Shown: positions 1 through 6,111 of the stretch, piece after piece
How positions within the stretch are numbered: position 1 is the stretch's first letter
Layout of the letters: each line of letters begins with the position of its first letter
Assembly: GCA_965369375.1 (NCBI GenBank)
Contig: CBDUQN010000052.1
Span: forward strand, 1-21,901
Source of the DNA: CBDUQN01 sp965369375
GTDB lineage: Bacteria; Krumholzibacteriota; Krumholzibacteriia; Krumholzibacteriales; Krumholzibacteriaceae
Length of the DNA stretch: 21,901 nucleotides
Reading direction: 5' to 3'
The notes under the pieces: generated by a model
Told to the model about the DNA's origin: nothing
What the model saw: the letters and a program-made list of their open reading frames with translations, nothing else
Database searches by the model: none
Translations under genes and position numbers: made by a program

Positions 1-130
1 AGTCATAAAACCATTTCGCTTTTTCTGTCGTGTAGAGAAGAAGACGATATGGATTCTCGCGGTTTGGCACGGCGCTCAAGAGACCGACGAGCCGAAAAAA
101 TAGAGCTGGTCTACAGGGTATTCATTAATA

Positions 131-181
131 TTGATACGAATTATGAATTTTGGTAGCATCCATACTACAGTAATTGCTGTA
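131..181 (+). promoter_or_regulatory. Possible promoter and near-palindromic operator before the small antitoxin-like gene
   Basis: A -35-like TTGATA (131-136) is followed after 17 bp by TAGCAT (154-159), a weak -10. Where transcription would start there is a 16-bp near-palindrome, TACAGTAATTGCTGTA (166-181), with one mismatched pair. It lies about 30 bp upstream of the small gene at 213. An operator overlapping the start site would suit an autoregulated antitoxin, but this is only inference. Confidence 0.25.
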
Positions 182-212
182 ATTATTCTCGTCTGTCAAG
201 ATATCGGTTCAA

Positions 213-398
213 ATGCAAATAAGGAAAAGCACGCTCGATAAACAGGGCAAGGAAAAAGACTATTGTTCAACCTCTCCGGCCGAGAGATTCGCTATGGTGT
301 GGCAATTAACAATGAATGCCTGGGCATTCATGGGTGCTAATGATGCTGAGTTCAGATTGCAAAGGCATCTGGTCCGCCTTAAGCGAAGAATAAGCTGA
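213..398 (+). CDS. Small antitoxin-like protein (orphan)
   Basis: A 61-residue basic protein. From memory it resembles a family of small proteins, often found just upstream of AbiEii/DUF6036-type nucleotidyltransferase genes, with the pattern STLxxQGKxKDY, PAERFAMVWQLT, AWAF and a C-terminal LQRHxVRLxRR. Those elements are all visible (residues 6-17, 22-33, 36-39, 49-59). The function of the family is not established to my knowledge; an antitoxin or chaperone-like role is inferred from pairing. Here no nucleotidyltransferase follows: the next gene is a lipoprotein at 526. It may therefore be a remnant of a broken pair. The segment after DY is shorter than I expect, and no clear Shine-Dalgarno sequence precedes the ATG. 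Not certain to be expressed. Confidence 0.5.
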   Translation: MQIRKSTLDKQGKEKDYCSTSPAERFAMVWQLTMNAWAFMGANDAEFRLQRHLVRLKRRIS

Positions 399-525
399 TT
401 ATATCGTTAGATATGTCATTGTTCTCCGCGGCTGATGTTTTTTCTGGTAAAGCGCTAACAGATTCATATAAAATGACGCAATTAACGGTCCTGAAGTGGC
501 TCAATGATACGGAAGGAGGAACTTG

Positions 526-1056
526 ATGATGCGATCTAAGGTCAAATTGGTTGTTGCAATCGCATTAGTTGTTTTTGTATCGGGGTGTTGTCTCAAGTTT
601 TCGGACCTCACGCTGGGAACAAAGTACAATGTTGGGGAGACTATAGAAACATCAGGTACGAATATCAAAGTTGAGAAATTTAAGTGGGGGAATGATGAGT
701 GGACTGAAAGCGGTTATGCCAAGGTAGATGACCAAGGGTATGCCAGAGGTTCTGGAAATGACATGCAGTGTAATAATGTAAATTTGAATTTCCAGTTCGA
801 TTATCCTCTCAACAAGATCACTCTAAGTTTCGGAGATTTGGGTGGAAACTCCAATATCAAAATAAACGGCCAATTCAAGAATGTTTCTCGCATAAAGGAT
901 CTTCAAAATACAACGCTCGGTAATGTGCAGATAACACTCGAAGCCGTTCAAGATGGAAACAATTGGTACGGCAAAATGACGCTGACCGGAGCTATGACGG
1001 GATTCTCGATCGGTGGCCAGGAGCTCTGGATAGACAATGTTTGTCCTGGTAACTGA
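526..1056 (+). CDS. Putative lipoprotein of unknown function
   Basis: About 176 residues. The N-terminus is a lipoprotein signal: basic MMRSK, a hydrophobic stretch, then VSGC with a second Cys, so the mature protein would be lipid-anchored. The rest is hydrophilic, rich in G, N and beta-type patterns, and I recognise no family. ATG 526 is preferred because AGGAGG (514-519) lies 6 nt upstream; TTG 523 would be only 3 nt away, and ATG 529 is also possible at 9 nt. The gene stands alone, 125 bp after the small gene at 213 and about 95 bp left of the candidate attachment site at 1152, so it probably belongs to the flanking chromosome rather than the element. No convincing intrinsic terminator follows. 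Confidence 0.75.
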   Translation: MMRSKVKLVVAIALVVFVSGCCLKFSDLTLGTKYNVGETIETSGTNIKVEKFKWGNDEWTESGYAKVDDQGYARGSGNDMQCNNVNLNFQFDYPLNKITLSFGDLGGNSNIKINGQFKNVSRIKDLQNTTLGNVQITLEAVQDGNNWYGKMTLTGAMTGFSIGGQELWIDNVCPGN

Positions 1057-1151
1057 GTCTTGAGGCTGCTGTTTTTGTAACATAGCGCCTGCGATAATAG
1101 CGATTTAGATTGCTCGATGTGTCATCGTCTGGCGACAATTAAAATTCCCGG

Positions 1152-1166
1152 ATTATGAGGGAATTG
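1152..1166 (+). repeat. Candidate attL (15-bp direct repeat, left copy)
   Basis: ATTATGAGGGAATTG, identical to 7369-7383. At this copy only, the sequence is part of an inverted repeat: AATTCCC (1143-1149) faces GGGAATT (1159-1165) across 9 bp. Inverted core-type half-sites around a short overlap are what tyrosine recombinases bind, so the original target site probably had this form. Confidence 0.5.
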
Positions 1167-1170
1167 ACAA

Positions 1171-1217
1171 GCTGTCCAAGTCATTGGAATATTGGAAGTT
1201 GGCCCGTCATGGACAGC
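1171..1217. repeat. 8-bp inverted repeat beside candidate attL
   Basis: GCTGTCCA (1171-1178) and TGGACAGC (1210-1217) are perfect reverse complements separated by 31 bp, starting 4 bp inside the left attachment site. They could be arm sites for integrase or an accessory protein, or chance; there is no copy near the right end. Confidence 0.3.
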
Positions 1218-1232
1218 CAGTCTAGACCCCTG

Positions 1233-1286
1233 TATTGTACTTTTTGAAGGGTATTTACGCCCGAGTATGGTACTTTTTGCAAGGTA
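1233..1286 (+). repeat. Tandem imperfect 21-bp repeats with GTACTTTTTG core (possible transposon end)
   Basis: Two copies, 1233-1253 and 1266-1286, period 33 bp, match at 18 of 21 positions and share GTACTTTTTG. Spaced repeats of this kind form the transposase-binding ends of several insertion-sequence families (IS21-like, for example). No matching opposite end and no transposase gene are found in the window, so at most this is a relic. The rest of the 1057-1435 gap contains the candidate attL, an inverted repeat and a hairpin, and no gene I can support. Confidence 0.3.
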
Positions 1287-1374
1287 AGCGCTATCTAATT
1301 ACATTATAAGACATTACAGGTATCAATAAATGCACTACCGCTCCGAATCCGTCAAATTTCATGGTAAATGATTG

Positions 1375-1402
1375 TTTCAGCATTCACTGAAATTTGCTGA
1401 AA
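1375..1402 (-). terminator. Hairpin downstream of the DUF7309/DUF6930 gene
   Basis: TTTCAGCA (1375-1382) and TGCTGAAA (1395-1402) form a perfect 8-bp stem with a 12-nt loop, starting about 34 nt beyond the stop of the gene on the minus strand. No T-run follows on that strand, so it is not a classic intrinsic terminator; it could stabilise the 3' end. Confidence 0.25.
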
Positions 1403-1435
1403 TTCCGCATGGAATGAAAAACTCAACTTCACGAG

Positions 1436-3361
1436 CTAATCACTCGGATTTTTCCAGCCGATGAACTTGTCGAGCAGCTCGGTTTTACTGATCAAAGCGC
1501 CTTCGGGTCTATAACCGTCGCCCCCTTCAATGGTAACGAGACCGAACCGCTCCATGAAACTCAAGATCGCCCTATTATAGTAACAGTATTCAAAGTGTTC
1601 CACGGGAGTTGAATAGCCGGGGATTTCGAGCTCTTCGATGGTGCCAGGGAATGCATTGAGGATTTTATCGACATAGAATCTCGCGTTTCTTTTTGTATCA
1701 CCGTACTTCTGAACAAGATACAGGGAGAAGCCGAATGCGCCCTGCATTATCCACGATTCGGCGTAGCTGTCTTCAAAGGCCCAATTGTATTTGGTGATGT
1801 AAATTTCGAACAAATATCTGTAGGTTTCGGCTGGAGTTTTTTTGTCCAGATAGTTCTCGCACTTCTTTGTCAGCGTCATCTTGCCATGCTTTTTCTTGGT
1901 AAATCCCGCCAGCTGGGTCACGAGGTTGATGATGTGAAGGTCTACGACGTTTTCTTCGCTCTGCACTTTTATATACTTGAGCCATTGGCTCTTCTGTTCG
2001 AGCTGGAGCAGGTCGATCAGCTCCCGGCAGAGCTTGAGCGGCAGATTTCCCTTTTTCGTGAGTTTAACCGGTTGCTGTTCCCTGATAACCTCTATATACT
2101 GGATTATATCGCTAAAAAAATCCACCTTTCCGATCAATTCATCTTCGACGTTCCGCTCGATAACGAGCGGGGACTGCTCAGGAACGAACGGGTTGTAGAG
2201 CAATCCGTGCATTTCCCGGGGAGTCAGCCCATCGAAATCGCCCACCGGTTTTCGGTCATCCTCAAATTCGAATGATTCATCAAAGACATCATTGGCCGAT
2301 TTGGAATTAAATTGCTTATACATTTTATCGATGATCATTCTCATTCCATCCATATCTGAATCAAGGGATACCGCTATATTCAACTTTGAGGCGATTGGCT
2401 TTATAATGCCGAATGTCTCTTCTTTGCCGGTCAATATTTCGCCGGGCAAAAGTCCGGCCTTTTCAAGGAATTCCATGATGTACCGCGGAAATTCCGTTTT
2501 GTAGGTGTCCGGATGTGCGAATTCAACACCAAGAATGAAGGTTGAATCGTGGTCCATGCAGAGCAGTGCGTAGGGATAGTAAGATCTCTTTCCTTTTTCT
2601 CCGGTCCGGCCGGGGACGAAAAAGGAGTCTATTTCCCAGACTTCACCGCTGCGTTTGGCGCTCTTTTTGATTCTCGCCAGCCGGACTTCGTCCAGTGGCT
2701 CATGATAATCCCCGACCGCTTCCGCAATCTCGAGTTTCAGCCAGCGGTCATGCCATTCGAGTTTCCCCTGCTTGGCAACGGGGACCCTTACGAGACATTC
2801 ATCACGACGTGATGGTATAAGCAGGCCTTCGTTCTCCCTGAAACGAAGCGCGACGTCAATTGCCTGCTCCATGATTTGGATCATGAAGACGGACTCATCC
2901 GCATTGGGGAACCATGGTTCATATCCGATCGTAAAGCTTCTGAATTGCGGCCACGCGTTTCGTCCCGTGGTTTTATAGCCAATCTTTTTTATTATCTCCC
3001 TGTCATTGTCATCGAGCATATCCTTGTTTTCGAATGAGATAGACAGGCATCTCTGTGAGATGAAATTGTCGAGATACGTATAGAGAAAATCCCCCCATAT
3101 GAGCCGGTGGTAACTCTTCAGGCCTTCCGTTCCCAGGTACGCCGCAACGGCGAAATGTTCTCCGTTCGCTCCCATAACGCAGCAGTATCCGATTTCACCG
3201 GTGACCGGATTCTGGACTGCGAACAGATCGGAATCCCACATCCAATTCCAGCACTGGATCTCTTTGAATCTATTCGCCGCAGCGTAGAGATCTTTGAGAA
3301 TTTGCACTGACGGTTCCCGTTCTTTCAGTGCTTGCCGCCCTGCGTTGTTTTTCTCAGCCAC
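1436..3361 (-). CDS. DUF7309/DUF6930-type multidomain protein of unknown function
   Basis: 641 residues, cytoplasmic, with no signal or membrane segment. From memory of the family: the N-terminal ~160 residues match the DUF7309 pattern (LYAAANRFKE, NPVTGEIGYCCVMG, YLGTEGL). The middle (about 195-350) matches DUF6930 (VRVPVAKQGKLEW, SYYPYALLCMD). The C-terminal half resembles the region following these domains in homologues, some labelled pRiA4b ORF-3-like (KLTKKGNLPLKLCREL, LTKKCENYL, FEIYITKYNWAF, GFSLYLVQKYGDTKR). Length and domain order look complete. The biochemical role is unknown. It starts with GTG at 3361 inside the 3' end of the ST7-like gene (37-bp overlap), so translation is probably coupled. 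It is cargo of the candidate integrative element, which makes a defence or stress role possible but unproven. Confidence 0.75.
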   Translation of the reverse strand: MAEKNNAGRQALKEREPSVQILKDLYAAANRFKEIQCWNWMWDSDLFAVQNPVTGEIGYCCVMGANGEHFAVAAYLGTEGLKSYHRLIWGDFLYTYLDNFISQRCLSISFENKDMLDDNDREIIKKIGYKTTGRNAWPQFRSFTIGYEPWFPNADESVFMIQIMEQAIDVALRFRENEGLLIPSRRDECLVRVPVAKQGKLEWHDRWLKLEIAEAVGDYHEPLDEVRLARIKKSAKRSGEVWEIDSFFVPGRTGEKGKRSYYPYALLCMDHDSTFILGVEFAHPDTYKTEFPRYIMEFLEKAGLLPGEILTGKEETFGIIKPIASKLNIAVSLDSDMDGMRMIIDKMYKQFNSKSANDVFDESFEFEDDRKPVGDFDGLTPREMHGLLYNPFVPEQSPLVIERNVEDELIGKVDFFSDIIQYIEVIREQQPVKLTKKGNLPLKLCRELIDLLQLEQKSQWLKYIKVQSEENVVDLHIINLVTQLAGFTKKKHGKMTLTKKCENYLDKKTPAETYRYLFEIYITKYNWAFEDSYAESWIMQGAFGFSLYLVQKYGDTKRNARFYVDKILNAFPGTIEELEIPGYSTPVEHFEYCYYNRAILSFMERFGLVTIEGGDGYRPEGALISKTELLDKFIGWKNPSD

Positions 3362-4281
3362 TCGATTGCCCCTTTTGACGTGTCCCAGGCCGTTATCGCA
3401 TCTACAACGTATAGTATCGCTTCGTTCTCATCACCGAACCTGAAAGTTTCAGGCGGATGCCTTGGAGGCTTTTTCTTTCCCGTCAGAAACGACGGGACGT
3501 GCCGGTTGACTGCAATAGCATCATCGAGGCTCTTTTGAGCCTCCCTGCCGGCGCCGTGTTCCCTGTACGCCAGCAGCGTCCGGCTGTATGCCCAGCAGAT
3601 CGATGCGTTGTCTTTATAGAGATCTATGAGCTTGCGCGCCGAGACGTCGTCCGCCGCTTCGAAATAACAATTGATCAAAACCTCGCGGATTCCCTGGTTG
3701 TCGTTGGGATTGAGGCGGAGCATTTCGGCGTAATGGTTCATCGCCTCGGCGCGTTCGCCCAGCAGCCAGAGTACCGAAGCCAATCCTGCACGGGCGCGCA
3801 TGTAGGGTCTGGTCTCGAGGAAGCCCCAGAAGTCTCCCGCATCCTCCTCGAACGTTTCAGGTCCGAGCGCTCGTTCCCCCGCCCGCACGCCCTTTTCATA
3901 CAGAGCCCGTGCCTCTTCGAGGCTTGTTGCCGTCTCCTCGGCAAGAAGCACATAGGCATCGGCGCAGTCTTCGGAGACCTCGAGGGCCTTCCGCGCCAGC
4001 GTGATCCTCTCCCTGCCCCTTGCATCCCAGGCATCGTACATGAGCGCCGTTGCTTCTTCTAAGGGGGTCTTCGGCGTGGGAGAGGGAATGCTTCCCGTAC
4101 GGGTCAAGCCCTGCATGAAGGTATTCGCCTCGTCGATGGATTCGAATTCGTGTTCCTTTAAGATCCTGCCCAGGTCCCAGGTTGCTTTTTCGACGGCCCG
4201 TGGATCGATGCGGGGCGGTCTGTCCTTTGTCTTCGTTTGGACTTTTATTCTTCGTTTCTTTTTCTTCTTTTTCTTGGCCAT
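3325..4281 (-). CDS. ST7-like tetratricopeptide-repeat protein
   Basis: 318 residues from ATG 4281. A very basic N-terminus (run of K after MA) is followed by a helical, TPR-like body. The segment LMYDAWDARGRERITLARKA...CADAYVLLAEE, then ALYEKGVRAGERALG, RPYMRARAGLA, MLRLNPNDNQGIR and FGDENEAILYV are hallmarks I associate with bacterial members of the ST7 family (PF04184), named after a eukaryotic tumour-suppressor candidate. TPR folds mediate protein binding; no catalytic role is known to me. The GTG at 4290 is in frame, but it forms part of the GAGGTGG ribosome-binding site 5 nt before ATG 4281, so ATG 4281 is the better start. It is upstream of, and overlaps by 37 bp, the DUF7309/DUF6930 gene, forming a two-gene operon that diverges from the gene at 4520. 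Confidence 0.75.
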   Translation of the reverse strand: MAKKKKKKKRRIKVQTKTKDRPPRIDPRAVEKATWDLGRILKEHEFESIDEANTFMQGLTRTGSIPSPTPKTPLEEATALMYDAWDARGRERITLARKALEVSEDCADAYVLLAEETATSLEEARALYEKGVRAGERALGPETFEEDAGDFWGFLETRPYMRARAGLASVLWLLGERAEAMNHYAEMLRLNPNDNQGIREVLINCYFEAADDVSARKLIDLYKDNASICWAYSRTLLAYREHGAGREAQKSLDDAIAVNRHVPSFLTGKKKPPRHPPETFRFGDENEAILYVVDAITAWDTSKGAIEWLRKTTQGGKH

Positions 4282-4323
4282 GGGTGCCACCTCGTTAAAT
4301 CGGTAAAATTGATTCGGCGTATA

Positions 4324-4329
4324 ATTATA
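4324..4329 (-). promoter_or_regulatory. -10 box for the ST7-like/DUF7309 operon
   Basis: On the minus strand a perfect TATAAT occupies 4329-4324, which would place the start about 36 nt before ATG 4281. The -35 region 17 bp upstream is poor. The 238-bp gap 4282-4519 also serves the divergent small-gene/nucleotidyltransferase pair; I find no clear promoter for that side. Confidence 0.4.
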
Positions 4330-4519
4330 GATGAGTACGGGCGATAAAGCAGCATAAAAACGAGGAAAAGTCTGAATGTCTTGCTATTGGAGTCTATATA
4401 CATGCTGTGCATGGTTCTCATCGGGAGGCCGGCGGTATTGATCGGCGGGAAGGTAATCCACGCTATATCAAGCGCAATTTTGCATTGAATGCGATCATGT
4501 ATTTTGGTGGGTTTTGTAT

Positions 4520-4720
4520 ATGAATGGAACTGTATCATACGGATACGACGAGGAGACGCCTGAAGCAAAAGCGAGATGGTTTCAAGCGTTATCCCTCTAT
4601 GAACGCATGGATTTGTTATGCTATTTCACTGATCTAGCATTAACATTGAACCCAAAACTTCCGGATTATAAAGATGCTCAACAGACTAAAAGACGTATTC
4701 AAATCCTTTCAACAACATGA
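4520..4720 (+). CDS. Small antitoxin-like partner of the nucleotidyltransferase
   Basis: 66 residues from ATG 4520, preceded by GGTGGG (4506-4511) 8 nt upstream; TTG 4514 is in frame but has no spacing for a binding site. The body, ARWFQALSLYERMDLL then CYFTDLALTLNP, then DAQQTKRRIQIL, matches, from memory, a family of small proteins encoded immediately upstream of DUF6036/AbiEii-type nucleotidyltransferases. Its 3' end overlaps the downstream gene by 47 bp in another frame, so the two are made together. An antitoxin role is inferred from this arrangement; to my knowledge the pair has not been characterised. It is not obviously similar in sequence to the orphan at 213, although both belong to the same type of neighbourhood. 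Confidence 0.7.
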   Translation: MNGTVSYGYDEETPEAKARWFQALSLYERMDLLCYFTDLALTLNPKLPDYKDAQQTKRRIQILSTT

Positions 4721-5129
4721 AGTAAAGTATGTTGTAATAGGCGGAATTGCTGCAATTCTCTATGGGGTGCCGCGGGCAACATTCGATCTTGATATATTAA
4801 TTGAATCCTCACACGAGAATGCGCAACGGCTTCTTGATGCTTTGCTAAAAGCAGGACTCGGCACTGCTTCTCTAACGGATGCTGAGAAATTGCTCGCTAA
4901 TGAGATAACAGTATTTAAGGACAAAATCCGGCTTGATGTTCAGACATCAATACCAGGGTTAAACTTTCAAGATGCTTGGGGTAGAAGGGTGACAATGAAC
5001 TATCAAGGTCAGGACTTGCATATTATCTCAGAAGAAGATTTGATCTCGATGAAAAAAGCTTCCGGTTGTGATGTTGATCTTGAAGATATTCGATTATTGG
5101 AACTAAATGATGAAAATGAAGGCCAATAA
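4674..5129 (+). CDS. DUF6036/AbiEii-like nucleotidyltransferase
   Basis: 151 residues with a minimal nucleotidyltransferase fold: YVVIGGIAAILYG (GG at 23-24), then PRATFDLDILI with acidic residues D38 and D40, then a third candidate metal ligand D88 in KIRLDVQ. The C-terminal DVDLEDIRLLE is typical of the DUF6036 group. Such proteins may transfer nucleotides to tRNA or protein, as shown for AbiEii/MenA-type toxins; activity here is inferred. It overlaps the small gene upstream by 47 bp, which supports a toxin-antitoxin-like pair. It is convergent with the MNT-HEPN operon, whose HEPN gene ends only 33 bp away. The start ATG at 4674 has no strong binding site of its own, fitting coupled translation. 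Confidence 0.75.
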   Translation: MLNRLKDVFKSFQQHEVKYVVIGGIAAILYGVPRATFDLDILIESSHENAQRLLDALLKAGLGTASLTDAEKLLANEITVFKDKIRLDVQTSIPGLNFQDAWGRRVTMNYQGQDLHIISEEDLISMKKASGCDVDLEDIRLLELNDENEGQ

Positions 5130-5162
5130 AATAATTAAATCATTCAATTTGAAAAGATAGTA

Positions 5163-5495
5163 TCAACATTCTGTAGAATATGTATAACTTCCGTGCTCAC
5201 TCCCAAGAATTAGAGGTAAGGCGGCAATGGTCCTGTAGTGTGCCATTTCTCGTTTGGGGCGATAGCCTTTTGAATATAGCAAAATGGCGCACAGTTTTAA
5301 GGCTGCATTATATGCGATGCTGAAACGCCAATCAGGTGATACGGGTTGAGCGGCATCATGGAGATCTCTCTCGACAACAGATAGAAGATTATCGATCTCT
5401 TCTGGACTTGAGGTGTGTCGGCGGAGCCAACCATTTTCAACCCATTGAGTTAAGGTCGTCTTGGCTCCCGATAATAAAAAGTTTTGGTCCGTCAA
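5163..5495 (-). CDS. HEPN-domain protein, apparently truncated at the C-terminus
   Basis: 110 residues from TTG 5495, the only available start, overlapping the MNT gene by 59 bp. The body matches HEPN proteins paired with nucleotidyltransferases: SSPEEIDNLLSVVERDLHDA, then FSIAYNAALKLCAILLYSKGYRP, then HYRTIAALPLILG. HEPN toxins are typically RNases, or targets of their MNT partner (AMPylation in HepT/MntA). Family members I remember continue for another 40-50 residues, with a C-x-x-K-R-N-x-x-x-Y-like segment carrying conserved basic residues. Here the similarity stops at about residue 98 and an unrelated tail ends at 5163. Neither the bases beyond the stop nor other frames restore it. The toxin is therefore probably inactive or altered. 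It reads as the second gene of the operon starting at 6021. Confidence 0.65.
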   Translation of the reverse strand: MTDQNFLLSGAKTTLTQWVENGWLRRHTSSPEEIDNLLSVVERDLHDAAQPVSPDWRFSIAYNAALKLCAILLYSKGYRPKREMAHYRTIAALPLILGSEHGSYTYSTEC

Positions 5496-6021
5496 GGACG
5501 CGCGATAAAAAATGGTCTTTTTCTTTGATTTTATTATTTAATTCTTCTTTTGAGAGGACAATGGGATTGATTTCTCTGCCGATTTTTGATTCCACATTGG
5601 ATAGTGACTGAGATACATCCCGCAATCCAAGGCTTCCAATAATCACTAAATCGACATCGCTTCTTGCGGTCTCTTCACCGCTTACAATCGATCCAAACAC
5701 GAAAGCGCTCAAGATTCTTTTATCATCCAAAGCTTCCCGAAGCACTTCAACGAGTCCAATCGTCTTTATCACGATGCTGCATATATCGTTGTACAGTGGA
5801 TGGTTGTTGTTTGCACTATAGTATACTCTGTTGCCGTCTTGGCGTTTTGTTACTATATCGAGCTTTGATAGTTTTCCCAGTTCCTGACGAACACTTCCAA
5901 CAGAGAAACCCGATTTACGCTCGATGTCGCGGAGATGCAATTCTTGAAGTGAGCCATCAAATAGCAGTCTGAATATTTGAGCTCGCGCGCCGGAGGATAG
6001 AAGTTGAGCCAAGAGATTCAT
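5437..6021 (-). CDS. Winged-helix/minimal nucleotidyltransferase fusion (MNT antitoxin-type)
   Basis: 194 residues. Residues 1-75 form an ArsR-like winged helix (LRDIERKSGFSVGSVRQELGKL, then a wing ending NRVYYSANN). Residues 100-165 form a nucleotidyltransferase domain with FVFGSIVSGEE (G110, S111) and SDVDLVII (D122, D124). Stand-alone MNT proteins paired with HEPN toxins act as antitoxins, in some systems by AMPylating the toxin. The fused DNA-binding domain suggests this one also represses its own promoter. A perfect 18-bp palindrome in the promoter spacer supports that. The HEPN gene follows with a 59-bp overlap. The start ATG 6021 is the first in frame and has no Shine-Dalgarno sequence; the predicted mRNA leader is about 2 nt. 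Confidence 0.8.
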   Translation of the reverse strand: MNLLAQLLSSGARAQIFRLLFDGSLQELHLRDIERKSGFSVGSVRQELGKLSKLDIVTKRQDGNRVYYSANNNHPLYNDICSIVIKTIGLVEVLREALDDKRILSAFVFGSIVSGEETARSDVDLVIIGSLGLRDVSQSLSNVESKIGREINPIVLSKEELNNKIKEKDHFLSRVLDGPKLFIIGSQDDLNSMG

Positions 6022-6029
6022 AATGTATG

Positions 6030-6059
6030 CTTATACCACACAATTGTGTGGTTTCGCAA
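6030..6059 (-). promoter_or_regulatory. Promoter with palindromic operator filling the -35/-10 spacer
   Basis: Read on the minus strand: TTGCGA (6059-6054), 18-bp spacer, TATAAG (6035-6030), predicted start at about 6023, and ATG at 6021. The perfect palindrome ACCACACAATTGTGTGGT (6052-6035) fills nearly the whole spacer. A dimeric winged-helix protein bound there would block RNA polymerase, so autoregulation by the MNT protein is the natural reading. The mRNA would be almost leaderless. Confidence 0.6.
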
Positions 6060-6111
6060 TACAAAGATGTTAGTTTTATAATTTATTTTATCATAATTAG
6101 ATACAAAGGTA

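Noticed and set aside
1..156. Reading frame open from the left edge to a stop at 154, possibly the end of a gene
   Set aside because: Its 51 residues show no recognisable pattern and AT-rich non-coding sequence surrounds the end; too short to support.
4245..4568. 107-codon minus-strand frame over the start of the ST7-like gene
   Set aside because: It overlaps the better-supported start region in another frame and has no family signature.
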